Shown: positions 51,539-60,866 of the stretch, one piece after another
Layout: each line of letters starts with the position of its first letter
How positions within the stretch are numbered: the stretch's first letter is position 1
DNA from: an uncultured Clostridium sp.
Lineage (GTDB): Bacteria; Bacillota; Clostridia; Clostridiales; Clostridiaceae
Assembly (NCBI RefSeq): GCF_934754925.1
Contig: NZ_CAKVJA010000008.1
Span: 11,423-75,422, forward strand
Direction: 5' to 3'
DNA: 64,000 nucleotides
Notes under the pieces: generated by a model
Told to the model about the DNA's origin: nothing
The model's database searches: none
What the model saw: only the letters and a program-made list of their open reading frames with translations
Program-made: the position numbers and the translations under genes

Positions 51539-52345
51539 GTGATTATTCGAGAAAATCTTGTTGATGTAGAAGAGTATAATCTTAAAAGAATATTAGAAGG
51601 TAAGGAGGTGCAATGTAATCCAGAAGAAATTATATTTTTTGATTTAGAGCATTATGTTTATAAAAAGCCTAAGTGTATAGGCGTATTTGGTGCTTGTATA
51701 TATGATAATATTGATAAAAAGATACATGTAACTCAGTATATGATAGAAAATAAGAGTGAGGTTGTTGAAATACTTATACTTGCAAAAAAATATTTTACAA
51801 GAATGAAAAAAATGGGCAAAAAGGTTATTGTTACTTTTTCCGGAAACAATGACTTTACAGTAATAAAATATTTATTTAATAAATATAATATTTATTTTGA
51901 TTTTGAAAAGGAGTTTAAATCCTTAGATATACAAAAGGAATATGAAAGAAATATGAATACATCTATAGGTCTTAAAAATTTGGAAAAGATTTTTAATATA
52001 TATAGAGAAGGGGATGTTATTAGTGGGTCCAATTTGGCTAAAACATTCCATAAAGTATTAAAAGATAAAGAGTATATTGAAAGAATGCCAAAAGAAAAAA
52101 TAGAAACAATACTACTATATAATGAACAAGATGTAGTAAATTTATATAAGATTTTTATTGCGTGGAAAGACTATATACAAAGTGAAGATAATGTACTAGA
52201 AGATGATATAGAAAAGTGTGATAGTGATGCAGAGAAAATAGATAGTGTTGAAGAAAAGTCTGATGTTGATGAAGATATAAAAGAAGATAAAGAAAAAATA
52301 AAATTAGCTGAAGTTGAAAATACTAAAGATTGTATTTTAGATTAA
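51539..52345 (+). CDS. RNase H-like (DEDD) exonuclease-type protein
   Basis: The 268-residue product has a ribonuclease-H-like exonuclease domain (residues 28-190) as in YprB: the first acid pair in IFFDLEHYVY at about 28-37, an Asp in FSGNNDFTVIKYL at about 101-113 and the last Asp in YNEQDVVNLYKI at about 195-206. All key acids are present. A low-complexity acidic/Lys tail follows (210-268). The SD before the GTG is weak; a better SD upstream precedes an ATG-TAA start-stop. Substrate unknown. Confidence 0.78.
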   Translation: MIIRENLVDVEEYNLKRILEGKEVQCNPEEIIFFDLEHYVYKKPKCIGVFGACIYDNIDKKIHVTQYMIENKSEVVEILILAKKYFTRMKKMGKKVIVTFSGNNDFTVIKYLFNKYNIYFDFEKEFKSLDIQKEYERNMNTSIGLKNLEKIFNIYREGDVISGSNLAKTFHKVLKDKEYIERMPKEKIETILLYNEQDVVNLYKIFIAWKDYIQSEDNVLEDDIEKCDSDAEKIDSVEEKSDVDEDIKEDKEKIKLAEVENTKDCILD

Positions 52346-52376
52346 AGTTATATTAATTTAAGGAATTTATCCTTAA

Positions 52377-52416
52377 ATGATAGATGCTCCTAACTATTTA
52401 GGAGCATCTATCATTT
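52377..52416. terminator. Bidirectional terminator
   Basis: ATGATAGATGCTCCTAA (52377-52393) and TTAGGAGCATCTATCAT (52398-52414) form a perfect 17-bp stem between convergent genes. Confidence 0.9.
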
Positions 52417-52425
52417 ATAGGAGTT

Positions 52426-53304
52426 TTATTTAACACTAGATATGGAAATGTTTTTTCCATCGGAAATAGCAATAATCGTCCCATTAATATCTGTTCTAAT
52501 TGTCCTAATATTAAAATAATCAAGGAGAGATAGAACTTCGGATGTAGGATGACCATAAGAATTATTTTTACCTACAGATATTATTGCAATAGAGGGATTT
52601 ACTGAATTAAGAAAATTTGAAGAGGTAGAAGTTGAAGAACCATGGTGTCCAACTTTTAGAATATCAGAATTCAAATTAGTATTTTCAGATAAAACTAATT
52701 TTTCAGTTAATACTTCTGCATCTCCTGTAAATAAAAAGGAATTATTTAAAAAAGTAATTTTAATAATTGGAGAATAGTCATTTAAGTTATCACTAAATAA
52801 ATCTTCATAGGGGGAAAATACTTCAAGTTTTACATTTTTGCCAAGATCAATTCCTTTAGCTCCTTTCTTTAAAATATTAATTTTAAGATTTTTATCTACT
52901 AAAGCACTAACCATGTTTTCAAAAGTACTAGATGAAGTCATTACTTTAGGGGAGTAAAAGCTCCCAATATTATACCTTTTTATAATGGTATCCATATTTC
53001 CAATATGATCTTCATGAGGATGTGTTGCAATAATATAATCAAATTTTTTAATATTCAATTTTTTTAAATAAGTTAATAAATTCTTTTTACTGCTAGATGG
53101 GCCAGAGTCTATAAGTAAATTTTTATTATTAACTTGAATTAAAATACAATCACCTTGCCCTACATCTATATAATGAATAAGCATTTTATTTTCATAATTA
53201 GTATTATTATTTTTTATATTAAAAAAGAAAATAAAAATAATAACCATAAAAATAGGAAGTAGTATTTTAAAAATTTTATTATTAGCAAATTTGAAATTAT
53301 TCAT
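52426..53304 (-). CDS. ComEC/Rec2-like MBL-fold hydrolase, stand-alone
   Basis: The 292-residue product has an N-terminal membrane anchor (KILLPIFMVIIFIFFFNI at about 13-30) and an extracellular metallo-beta-lactamase fold. That fold has HYIDVGQGDCILI, THPHEDHIGN (HxHxDH) at about 95-104, FTGDAE at about 196 and KVGHHGSSTST at about 219. It matches the MBL domain of ComEC without the channel domain. Stand-alone forms act on nucleic acids or phosphodiesters outside the cell; the role here is unproven. SD AGGAGAG. Confidence 0.88.
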   Translation of the reverse strand: MNNFKFANNKIFKILLPIFMVIIFIFFFNIKNNNTNYENKMLIHYIDVGQGDCILIQVNNKNLLIDSGPSSSKKNLLTYLKKLNIKKFDYIIATHPHEDHIGNMDTIIKRYNIGSFYSPKVMTSSSTFENMVSALVDKNLKINILKKGAKGIDLGKNVKLEVFSPYEDLFSDNLNDYSPIIKITFLNNSFLFTGDAEVLTEKLVLSENTNLNSDILKVGHHGSSTSTSSNFLNSVNPSIAIISVGKNNSYGHPTSEVLSLLDYFNIRTIRTDINGTIIAISDGKNISISSVK

Positions 53305-53481
53305 ACTTAAACTCTCCTAAATAAAATTTATATTAAAAATTATTGACAAAAATTAAATAAGTAAATCTTAAGTTTATAAATATTTAAAAGGTTAGTAAAG
53401 TGAATTAATTGGCATAATATGGTATAATTATATAAAGTATCATTGGAAGCGAGATTAAATAAAAATATTAGGAGGAGTAGG

Positions 53482-55224
53482 ATGAAAAAGGAATTTTCAA
53501 TAAGCAATGATAAAGTATTGATGAATTTTTCAACTAGGTATTGTAATAATTTTGAAAGTCTGTTAGAAAGTGAGGGATTCAGGAGAGTTTTAAGTGTTTA
53601 TTTAAAGAAATCTGAAAAAAAGAGAACATTATCATATAGATATCTAGTTAACTCTCTAAATACTACTGAAATATCAAGTTTAAGAGAAGATATTACTAAG
53701 ATTTTTAAATTATTAACTATAATAGATACAAAGGAAATTGTTGAATTAAATCCAAGATATAGTGATATTTTGAGTAATAAAGAAGAATTTATTAATTTAA
53801 TAGAAGATTTTTACTTATTTTGGAGAAGGTTAGAGAGATACACTATTATTCAAAATGATAAAATTAGTCAAGGCTTGGCGGCTATGAATTTTACGGAAGC
53901 AAATTCAGCTTTTGAAAAACTAATTTTAAAGTTCTATAGAAAAATTGAACAAAACGTATTAGGAAGAAATCCTAAAGTATTTAGACAAATAACAGCAGGT
54001 GGAAATTGTAGTATAATGATAAATAAATTATTATGGCCAATTCCAAATGGATATGAGGTTCTGGAGGATATTAATTTTATAGATTGTATTTTATTGGAAC
54101 CACCATTTATAATATATCCTAAGAAGAATACAAGAAATGGAATGTTTTCAGAGGTTCATAATAATCCTTTAAAGTACACACATATAAATAAAGAACATTG
54201 GTTCTGCTATCCAGCAAAAGTTGGAGAATTAATAGCATATATATTTTTTCATAGAGATTTTATGAATCATGGAATAACTCTATGTAATTTATTTGAAATG
54301 GCTAAGAGAGAGGAATGTAGGGGAAGACGTCCTGATATTGTTTTTGTATTTGGAATAAATGATGGAGAAGATTTAAAAACAGTTTTCTATGATGATGATG
54401 AAAATAATATAATGCTTGGATATATAAATTATTCTGAGGAAATAGATTATTTTGGATATATGAAAAAGATGATATTAACATTGCATAATTTAATAATGAT
54501 AAAAAGAGGTTATTTACCTATACATGGTGCAATGGTAAATGTTCAAATGAAAAATGGAAAAGAAGCTAATGTAGTTATAATGGGTGATAGTGGTGCAGGT
54601 AAATCAGAAAGTTTGGAAGCCTTTAGAACTCTAAGCGAAGAATATATAAGTAATATGAATGTTATTTTTGATGATATGGGTACTTTTAAAGAAATTAATG
54701 GTGAAATATATGGATATGGTACAGAAATAGGTGCTTTTGTTAGATTAGATGATTTAGCTCAAGGATATGCCTTTAGAGAAATAGATAGAAGTATATTTAT
54801 GAATCCAGATAAAATAAATGCAAGATTAGTAACTCCTGTAGCACCATATAGTCAGATAATAAAGGGGTATAAGGTAGATTTATTTTTATATGCTAATAAT
54901 TTTACTGATATAACAGAAAATCATAAAGCTATTGAATATTTTAATAATGCTGAAGATGCAATAAAATTATTTAAGTCAGGGCCAAGAATGGCAAAGGGAA
55001 CTACAACTGAAGAGGGGTTAGTTAAAAGCTACTTTGCAAATCCATTTGGACCTGCACAAAAACAAGAAGAAACTAATATATTAATAGATAGATATTTTAA
55101 AATAATGTTTGATACAAATGTAAAAGTTGGGCAAATTAAAACATGTCTTGGAGTTAAGGGAAAGGAACAAGATGGACCAAGAGAAGCTGCAATAGAATTG
55201 TTTGATATTATAAAATCACTATAA
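53482..55224 (+). CDS. PEPCK / HPr-kinase-like P-loop protein of unknown role
   Basis: This 580-residue protein has a P-loop VVIMGDSGAGKSESLEAF at about 364-381 that reads like HPr kinase (GDSGIGKSE) and PEP carboxykinase rather than common NTPases. A candidate Walker B NVIFDDMGTF follows at about 393, and HGAMVNV shortly before the P-loop. The N-terminal 350 residues are unlike anything I can name. Clostridial relatives are often labelled phosphoenolpyruvate carboxykinase, but true ATP-PEPCK signatures are not seen. ATG 53482 follows GGAGGAG; 13 upstream in-frame codons are not favoured. Monocistronic, with a good terminator. Confidence 0.65.
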   Translation: MKKEFSISNDKVLMNFSTRYCNNFESLLESEGFRRVLSVYLKKSEKKRTLSYRYLVNSLNTTEISSLREDITKIFKLLTIIDTKEIVELNPRYSDILSNKEEFINLIEDFYLFWRRLERYTIIQNDKISQGLAAMNFTEANSAFEKLILKFYRKIEQNVLGRNPKVFRQITAGGNCSIMINKLLWPIPNGYEVLEDINFIDCILLEPPFIIYPKKNTRNGMFSEVHNNPLKYTHINKEHWFCYPAKVGELIAYIFFHRDFMNHGITLCNLFEMAKREECRGRRPDIVFVFGINDGEDLKTVFYDDDENNIMLGYINYSEEIDYFGYMKKMILTLHNLIMIKRGYLPIHGAMVNVQMKNGKEANVVIMGDSGAGKSESLEAFRTLSEEYISNMNVIFDDMGTFKEINGEIYGYGTEIGAFVRLDDLAQGYAFREIDRSIFMNPDKINARLVTPVAPYSQIIKGYKVDLFLYANNFTDITENHKAIEYFNNAEDAIKLFKSGPRMAKGTTTEEGLVKSYFANPFGPAQKQEETNILIDRYFKIMFDTNVKVGQIKTCLGVKGKEQDGPREAAIELFDIIKSL

Positions 55225-55260
55225 AAATAGCCTTGTACGCATGTACAAGGCTATTTTTTA
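55223..55260. terminator. Terminator after the P-loop gene
   Basis: AAAATAGCCTTGTAC and GTACAAGGCTATTTT pair around GCAT, followed by T residues; it also ends the minus-strand DUF378 gene. Confidence 0.92.
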
Positions 55261-55461
55261 TTATTTTTGAAATTTGTCTCTTGCAAAAAATGATATAGAA
55301 TATAATCCAGCAATACCGATAATTGCATAAATAATTCGGCTAAATGTACTCATATCACCAAAGATTGCTGCAACAAGATCAAATTGAAAAAAACCTATTA
55401 ATCCCCAATTTATAGCTCCTATTATAATAAGTATAAGTGCTATAATATCAACTGCTTTCAT
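55261..55461 (-). CDS. DUF378 small membrane protein
   Basis: The 66-residue product has two hydrophobic helices and the family wording ALILIIIGAINWGLIGFFQF and YAIIGIAGLYSISFF, typical of DUF378 (YuzA-like) proteins. Function unknown. SD AAAGGAG precedes the ATG. Confidence 0.9.
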   Translation of the reverse strand: MKAVDIIALILIIIGAINWGLIGFFQFDLVAAIFGDMSTFSRIIYAIIGIAGLYSISFFARDKFQK

Positions 55462-55543
55462 AAAAAAACAACTCCTTTAGTTTTAATAACATAGTTATTT
55501 TTTCCAAAGGAGAAATTTATATTCATACCATCAAATTTATTTA

Positions 55544-56011
55544 TTAAATGGAAATGTTTCTATCAATAGGCTGATTTAAAGATATAATAGTATCAGTTCT
55601 TTGAATTCCAGAAATAACATTTATTTTGTTTAATAATATATCTTGAAGATCACTTATGTTTTTACAGATAACCTTAGCAAATACAGAATAATCGCCTGTA
55701 GTTAAATGTAATTCAACAACTTCTTTAATTTTCGACATTTCTTCAAAAACCTCTGAGAATGATGATGTTTTATCAATATATATACCTACAAAACAACAAA
55801 CATCATATCCAAGTTTAGGAAGATTTAAAAGAATTTTAGTTCCTTTAATTATCCCAAGCTCCTCCATTTTCTTCATACGAACATGGATAGTACCACCACT
55901 AACATGGCAAAGTCTTGCAATTTCTAAATATGGAGTTCTACAATCTTTAATTAATATATCTAAAATTTGAAGATCTAATTCATCAAGTTGATAGGCTTGG
56001 TTTAAACCCAT
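55544..56011 (-). CDS. Lrp/AsnC-family transcriptional regulator
   Basis: The 155-residue product has an N-terminal winged helix (LDELDLQILDILIKDCRTPY, then LEIARLCHVSGGTIHVRMKK) and a C-terminal RAM/AsnC ligand domain (about 70-145: GYDVCCFVGIYIDKTSSFSE, ELHLTTGDYSVFAKV). Such proteins respond to amino acids and form octamers. The SD AAGGGGTG precedes the ATG. No obvious target neighbour is seen; the divergent membrane protein gene is one candidate. Confidence 0.93.
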   Translation of the reverse strand: MGLNQAYQLDELDLQILDILIKDCRTPYLEIARLCHVSGGTIHVRMKKMEELGIIKGTKILLNLPKLGYDVCCFVGIYIDKTSSFSEVFEEMSKIKEVVELHLTTGDYSVFAKVICKNISDLQDILLNKINVISGIQRTDTIISLNQPIDRNISI

Positions 56012-56215
56012 AATAACACCCCTTTAATAAATTTATAATATCTTTTATATATTTTATCAAATTTTATATAAAAAATGAAGTGTAAAATAAAAGTTATTAT
56101 GAGAAATAATCAAATAATTAATAAATTATCAATATATGGAAGTTAAAGTGGGTTGAAAATATGTTAAATAGACAGTAATATATATAGTAGAAAGATATAG
56201 GAAGGAGAGCTATTG

Positions 56216-56572
56216 ATGGGTAATTTTTTATCAACATTGCTTTATTTCATTGTTTTATTAGCAATTGTATTTGGAATAATGTTTTTAGGAAACAAGTATG
56301 TATTTTCAAAAGTTAGAATTAATAAGTATATACCTCTTGGTATAGCTATAGCAACATTTGTTTTACAAATATTTATGCCTGTTATCATAGGAAAGAATAT
56401 TTGGTGGGTATCATTTTTACTAACAATATTAACAGTAACATTCTTTTTATGGTTTATGGATATTCAAACAACAGGTGGTCCTAAAAAGAAAGAAAAGAAA
56501 ATTGAAATTAGACCTAAGGCTAAGCCTAATAGAGTAAAGCATTTAAATAATGCACAAAATAATAAAAAATAA
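56216..56572 (+). CDS. Small membrane protein of unknown function
   Basis: The 118-residue product has three hydrophobic segments (LLYFIVLLAIVFGIMFLG; IPLGIAIATFVLQIFMPVII; WWVSFLLTILTVTFFLWFM) and a very basic cytoplasmic tail (KKKEKKIEIRPKAKPNRVKH). ATG 56216 lies 8 bases after AAGGAG. No family is recognised. It is divergent from the Lrp-type gene. Confidence 0.8.
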   Translation: MGNFLSTLLYFIVLLAIVFGIMFLGNKYVFSKVRINKYIPLGIAIATFVLQIFMPVIIGKNIWWVSFLLTILTVTFFLWFMDIQTTGGPKKKEKKIEIRPKAKPNRVKHLNNAQNNKK

Positions 56573-56722
56573 AGCGTTTAATTTTGAGTTTTCCCTTTAT
56601 AGAAATAGTTTTATTTTTAAAATTAGTTTCTATAAAGGGAATATTAAAATTAAATGCTTTTTATTTTTAATAAAACAACTTTCTTCACTTAAAGTTGTAT
56701 TTTTTATGTAACTTTAAGTGAA
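56571..56722. terminator. Pair of long hairpins between convergent genes
   Basis: The first (56571-56660) pairs AAAGCGTTTAATTTT with AAAATTAAATGCTTT and, inside, TTCCCTTTATAGAAA with TTTCTATAAAGGGAA, then a T-rich tail. The second (56684-56722) pairs TTCACTTAAAGTT with AACTTTAAGTGAA. They end the plus-strand membrane gene and the minus-strand PHP gene. Confidence 0.85.
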
Positions 56723-56727
56723 ACTTT

Positions 56728-57756
56728 TTAAGTATAGTTATTATTTAAATGAACAATAAATATTGGAGAACTTACTGCAATTTTATTTTCATCTTGTATT
56801 ACTCTAATAACATACCAAGTTTCTGATTGTAAGCTTTGATGTTCATATATATATTTAATGCTATTTAAATTAATATCTTCAATTTTTTTTATAATGATAC
56901 CACCATTTGATATTATTTGAATTTCCCTTATTTTATATCTAATATCTTCAGTAAAAATTGAAAACTTTATTTTAGAAGAATAAATTGATAATGTATCACC
57001 CATAAATGTTTCATCGATAGTAAAATGTAATTTTAAAAATCGTGATTCAGTTGAGTAGGTTCTATGACTTCTAAAAGCATCAATTAATGCATTTCTAGAA
57101 AAATCATTTGCAATATATGCAGTTAAATTATCAGATTGGTCAAAATTAATTCTATGATTATCTTGACCATTAACAGCACCTAATTTCCAACCACTATCTA
57201 ACAATTGATAATAGTATTTTTCATGTTTGGTATATTTACTTGCAGGATTACCATTATAAACTTCTATAGATGTAATAATTTTATTAAAAACTTCGTTATA
57301 TTGAATTTTACCAATTTCTTTGTGAGGATGATTAATTATTATAAAAGCTTGATGGTTATTAAGCATCCATAAAGTTAACAATCTTAAGTCTTTTATAGTG
57401 CCAGTAAAAAAGCTATTAGGATTTATTATGTTAAAATCACCAAAAGGAACAGTTCTGCATTCAAAACCAACAATAGGTAAGAAGTCATCTTTATTTCTTC
57501 TTGTTTTATTAGCAAAATAATTTGTTGCATCCCATTTTGTTAGAGTACGATCTTTAACTGTAGTTTTATTTGGAAGAAAATCATTGTGATCAGTTACAAA
57601 TAAGAAATCTAAATTGCATTTTATAGCAAATTCATATAAGTCTAATGGAGTACCTTTGCCAGTTGAATAACTAGAATGACAATGGGGAATACCATAATAA
57701 TATTTTAATTTATTCTGATCAAAGATTACTTTGGGTTTATGCTTACTTTTACTCAT
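56728..57756 (-). CDS. PHP-domain phosphoesterase-like protein
   Basis: The 342-residue product has PHP metal motifs: YGIPHCHSSYSTGKGTPLDL at about 22-41 (HxH), FLFVTDHNDF at about 52-61, a later HPHKE at about 144 and GQDNHR at about 192. It resembles CehA/McbA-type PHP proteins. The C-terminal part (about 240-342) is a beta-rich tail. No signal peptide is seen. ATG 57756 follows AAGGGG with a 7-base spacer; eight upstream in-frame codons are disfavoured. The substrate is unknown. Confidence 0.87.
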   Translation of the reverse strand: MSKSKHKPKVIFDQNKLKYYYGIPHCHSSYSTGKGTPLDLYEFAIKCNLDFLFVTDHNDFLPNKTTVKDRTLTKWDATNYFANKTRRNKDDFLPIVGFECRTVPFGDFNIINPNSFFTGTIKDLRLLTLWMLNNHQAFIIINHPHKEIGKIQYNEVFNKIITSIEVYNGNPASKYTKHEKYYYQLLDSGWKLGAVNGQDNHRINFDQSDNLTAYIANDFSRNALIDAFRSHRTYSTESRFLKLHFTIDETFMGDTLSIYSSKIKFSIFTEDIRYKIREIQIISNGGIIIKKIEDINLNSIKYIYEHQSLQSETWYVIRVIQDENKIAVSSPIFIVHLNNNYT

Positions 57757-57887
57757 AATTCGCCCCTTAAAATTATTCACTATTAATATATAGTATTAAA
57801 GTCATTAAAATAATGACAATAATTATAAAGGGTGATAAAATAAAGTGAAACTTTCAGGATAAATATAACCAAGAGGGAGTTAAAAAT

Positions 57888-58391
57888 ATGATTATGGGTT
57901 TTGATGGAGTTAATCCTAAGATAAGTAAAAGTGCATATATTTCAGAAAGTGTTGATATAATAGGAAACGTTGAAATTAATGAAAATGCAAATATATGGTT
58001 TGGAACTAGGCTTAGAGCTGATATGAACAAAATTATAGTTGGTGCTAATACTAATATTCAAGAAAATTCAGTGGTACATGTTGATATTAATTCTCCCTGT
58101 AATATTGGGAAAAATGTAACTATAGGTCATGGGGCTATAATTCATGGATGTGATATTTCAGATAATGTTTTAGTGGGAATGGGATCAATAATATTAAATG
58201 ATGCTAAAATTGGTAAGAATACTATTATAGGAGCAGGAAGTTTAGTAACTCAAGGAAAGAGTTTTCCGGAAGGAGTTCTTATTTTAGGAAATCCAGCAAA
58301 AGTAGTTAGAAAATTAACTGATGATGAAATAAAAAGCATTAGAAAGTCATCAGATAATTACGTAAATTTAAGTAAAAGATATAAAAAGTAG
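57888..58391 (+). CDS. Gamma-carbonic anhydrase-like hexapeptide protein
   Basis: The 167-residue left-handed beta-helix protein has repeated [LIV]GxxxxI-type hexapeptides and the metal His set: VVHVD at about 63-67 and IGHGAIIHGCDI at about 80-91 (HxxxxH). These are the ligands of gamma-class carbonic anhydrases (YrdA/PaaY group). Activity in this group varies. The SD AGAGGGAG precedes the ATG. It lies 8 bases before the CvfB-like gene. Confidence 0.92.
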   Translation: MIMGFDGVNPKISKSAYISESVDIIGNVEINENANIWFGTRLRADMNKIIVGANTNIQENSVVHVDINSPCNIGKNVTIGHGAIIHGCDISDNVLVGMGSIILNDAKIGKNTIIGAGSLVTQGKSFPEGVLILGNPAKVVRKLTDDEIKSIRKSSDNYVNLSKRYKK

Positions 58392-58399
58392 GAGGACAT

Positions 58400-59239
58400 A
58401 TGTTAAGAATAGGAGAATATAATACTTTAATAGTAGATAGAGAAAAGGACTTTGGATTTTATCTAATTGATAAACAAAGTAAAGAGGATGTTTTACTTCC
58501 TAAATCATTAGCAGAAGGAATGGGAGTAGAAGTAGGTAAGGAGGTTGAAGTATTTATATACAGAGACTCAAAAGACAGACCAATAGCTACTTTTAAGAAA
58601 CCATTAGCTGTAGTTGGAGACGTTGCTTATTTAAAAGTTGTACAGCAAGGTGAGTTTGGTGCATTTGTTGATTTTGGATTAGATAGAGATATATTTGTAC
58701 CATTAAAAGAACAAAGATATAAATTACATACAGGGAAAAAATATTTATTTTACATATATGTAGATAAGACAGGCAGACTTGCAGCTACAACAGACGTGGA
58801 GCCATATATTGAAGTTGCTGAAGAAGGAACATTTAAAGTTGGAGATGAAGTTACTGCAATGGTATTTTCAAAGACTCCTTCAGGAACTTTAAATGTTGCA
58901 ATTGATGCTAAATATAGAGGATTAGTATTACCTAATGAATATTATAATGAAGTTCATCCAGGATATGAAATGCAATTAAGAGTTAAGAGAGTTTATGAAG
59001 ATGGTGTAATAGGATTAACTCCAAGAAAAACTAGATTAAGTGAAAGAGACGAACTTCAAGAGAAAATTGTAACTTATATGAGAAAAAATGGTGGATTTAT
59101 GGAATTCAATGATAAATCTAACCCAGAGGATATAAAAGCTACTTTTGGAACTAGTAAGAATTATTTTAAAATGGCTTTAGGCGGACTTATGAAAGCAGGA
59201 AAGCTTACTCAAGATAAAGAAGGAAGCAGACTTATCTAG
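58400..59239 (+). CDS. CvfB-family S1 RNA-binding protein
   Basis: The 279-residue product matches CvfB/YitL: opening GEYNTLIVDREKDFGFYLID, then S1-like domains (LAVVGDVAYLKVVQQGEFGA, FVDFGLDRDIFVP at about 70-105; YRGLVLPNEYY at about 172-182) and a C-terminal winged helix (KNGGFMEFNDKSNPEDIKAT, FGTSKNYFKMALGGLMKAGK). CvfB binds RNA and affects virulence gene expression in Staphylococcus. The SD AGGAGG precedes the ATG. Probably co-transcribed with the carbonic anhydrase-like gene. Confidence 0.94.
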   Translation: MLRIGEYNTLIVDREKDFGFYLIDKQSKEDVLLPKSLAEGMGVEVGKEVEVFIYRDSKDRPIATFKKPLAVVGDVAYLKVVQQGEFGAFVDFGLDRDIFVPLKEQRYKLHTGKKYLFYIYVDKTGRLAATTDVEPYIEVAEEGTFKVGDEVTAMVFSKTPSGTLNVAIDAKYRGLVLPNEYYNEVHPGYEMQLRVKRVYEDGVIGLTPRKTRLSERDELQEKIVTYMRKNGGFMEFNDKSNPEDIKATFGTSKNYFKMALGGLMKAGKLTQDKEGSRLI

Positions 59240-59281
59240 TAACAAGTTTTAAGTGGCAAGTTAAGTTTAGAGTTTATTGAG

Positions 59282-59309
59282 AGCACTGTGGATACAGTGC
59301 TTTTTTTCA
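59282..59309 (+). terminator. Intrinsic terminator after the CvfB-like gene
   Basis: AGCACTGT (59282-59289), GGAT, ACAGTGCT (59294-59301), then seven T. Confidence 0.92.
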
Positions 59310-59443
59310 TTGATAAAAATAAATATTTTTGCTAGGCAACAATTTGGCAATAAGTAAATTATATTATGAAATAAGTAGGGTGTATTATTGAATTAGAAAG
59401 ATGAATTTATATTATATTTAATTAAGAAAGTAAGGGAGAGTAT

Positions 59444-60799
59444 ATGAGAAAGATTATATATTTTTTATTAATAGTTATATTTACTTTTGTTGGGTGTATA
59501 GAAAAGGATAAGACAATAGTAGTAGATGATAATGTGTTAATGGAAGAAATTAGGAATTCTAAAAAAATAACAAGTGAAGAGATAGAGATAGAAGTAGAAG
59601 AAGGCTTTAAATTCGAACCACGTTTTTTTTATGAAGATAGGATTTATGGTGTTTTACAATCTAAGGATATAGATACTGAAGAAAACTATAGTGTATATTA
59701 CTCAAAAGAAGAGGGTTTGGTTAAAGTAAGGGAAATAGAAATGTGGGAGGCTTATAGCAATAGTGGAGAGAAAAATAGAAGAACTTTAACTAGAAATATT
59801 AAAGATTCTGGTTCATCATATATTATTAAAGATAGTGTAACTGAAGAGGTAAAGGAACTTCCAAAAGTAGAAATTGAGTTTTTAAGTAATCCAGAAGAAG
59901 TTAGAGTAACAGCAGATAAGGATGATTCTATTGGAGACGGGTATTATGCAGAGTATATTGATAGAAAATATTATGGTAATGAAAAAGCATGGAAAAGTGA
60001 TCAATATTATTCGGTTGTAGGAAGTGATAATTATTTTTATAGAGTAGTAGCAAATTTTATTTATGATGAGAATGATGAAAATTTAGAGTTTTCTTATAGA
60101 AATTTATATGGAAAGTTTGATACAAGTAATTTTAAAAGTTATGCTACAGCAATGGTTTTATATGACTATGAAGAAGATAAAGCAATAACAGTAGAGGATA
60201 ATTATAGCGGGAAATTTCCTTTGATTACAAAAGTAATGTATTCAAAAAATAATAATAAGTTTTATGCTTTTGGCGGAGAAAAGGAAAATGAAATTTATGA
60301 AATAGAAATACATGATGATAAATATAGTATAAATCATTTATATACAATTGATTTAGGAGAAAGAATGACTGAAACTTGGTTTAGTAAAGTACTAGGTAAT
60401 AGTATTATATTAGGTACATTTATTACTGAAGAAATAGATACTAGTGAAATAGAGGATAAAAATAATTATTCAGTAGAGGTTATTCAGAAGGAAAAGAATA
60501 CTATATTATTTGATATAGAAAGCAAAGAGATTAATGTTTTTAATGAAGATGAAGAGTTTAATTATATATCAAATACTAATTCAAATAAGTATTTAATACT
60601 TAAACAATGTAATGATAAAGGCATTATAACTAAGGTGCTTTTAGGAAAAATAAAAGATAATAAAATAGAATACGTATATGAATTTAAAAATTATCCGTGG
60701 ATTGTTGTATTTGATGATGAAGAAAAAAGAATGCTTACTCAATATTTTGATGATAATGGGAAAGTGAAGCATGAATTATTTTATTTAGATATTGAATGA
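59444..60799 (+). CDS. Lipoprotein of unknown function
   Basis: The 451-residue product has a lipoprotein signal (MRKIIYFLLIVIFTFVGC, lipid Cys18) and a long acidic extracellular part rich in Asp, Glu, Tyr and Asn. Repeated Tyr/Phe beta-like segments (IYGVLQSKD, FYAFGGEKE, YEFKNYPWIVVFDDEEKRML) suggest a beta-propeller-like fold, but I cannot name a family. SD AGGGAGAG precedes the ATG. The two-component genes start 67 bases later on the same strand, so it may be the surface sensor or a target of that system. Confidence 0.78.
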   Translation: MRKIIYFLLIVIFTFVGCIEKDKTIVVDDNVLMEEIRNSKKITSEEIEIEVEEGFKFEPRFFYEDRIYGVLQSKDIDTEENYSVYYSKEEGLVKVREIEMWEAYSNSGEKNRRTLTRNIKDSGSSYIIKDSVTEEVKELPKVEIEFLSNPEEVRVTADKDDSIGDGYYAEYIDRKYYGNEKAWKSDQYYSVVGSDNYFYRVVANFIYDENDENLEFSYRNLYGKFDTSNFKSYATAMVLYDYEEDKAITVEDNYSGKFPLITKVMYSKNNNKFYAFGGEKENEIYEIEIHDDKYSINHLYTIDLGERMTETWFSKVLGNSIILGTFITEEIDTSEIEDKNNYSVEVIQKEKNTILFDIESKEINVFNEDEEFNYISNTNSNKYLILKQCNDKGIITKVLLGKIKDNKIEYVYEFKNYPWIVVFDDEEKRMLTQYFDDNGKVKHELFYLDIE

Positions 60800-60866
60800 T
60801 AAATTTATATGATAAAATTATTTTAAGAGAATAATTTTCGTTAGAGTGGGGGACTTAATTGGTTAT

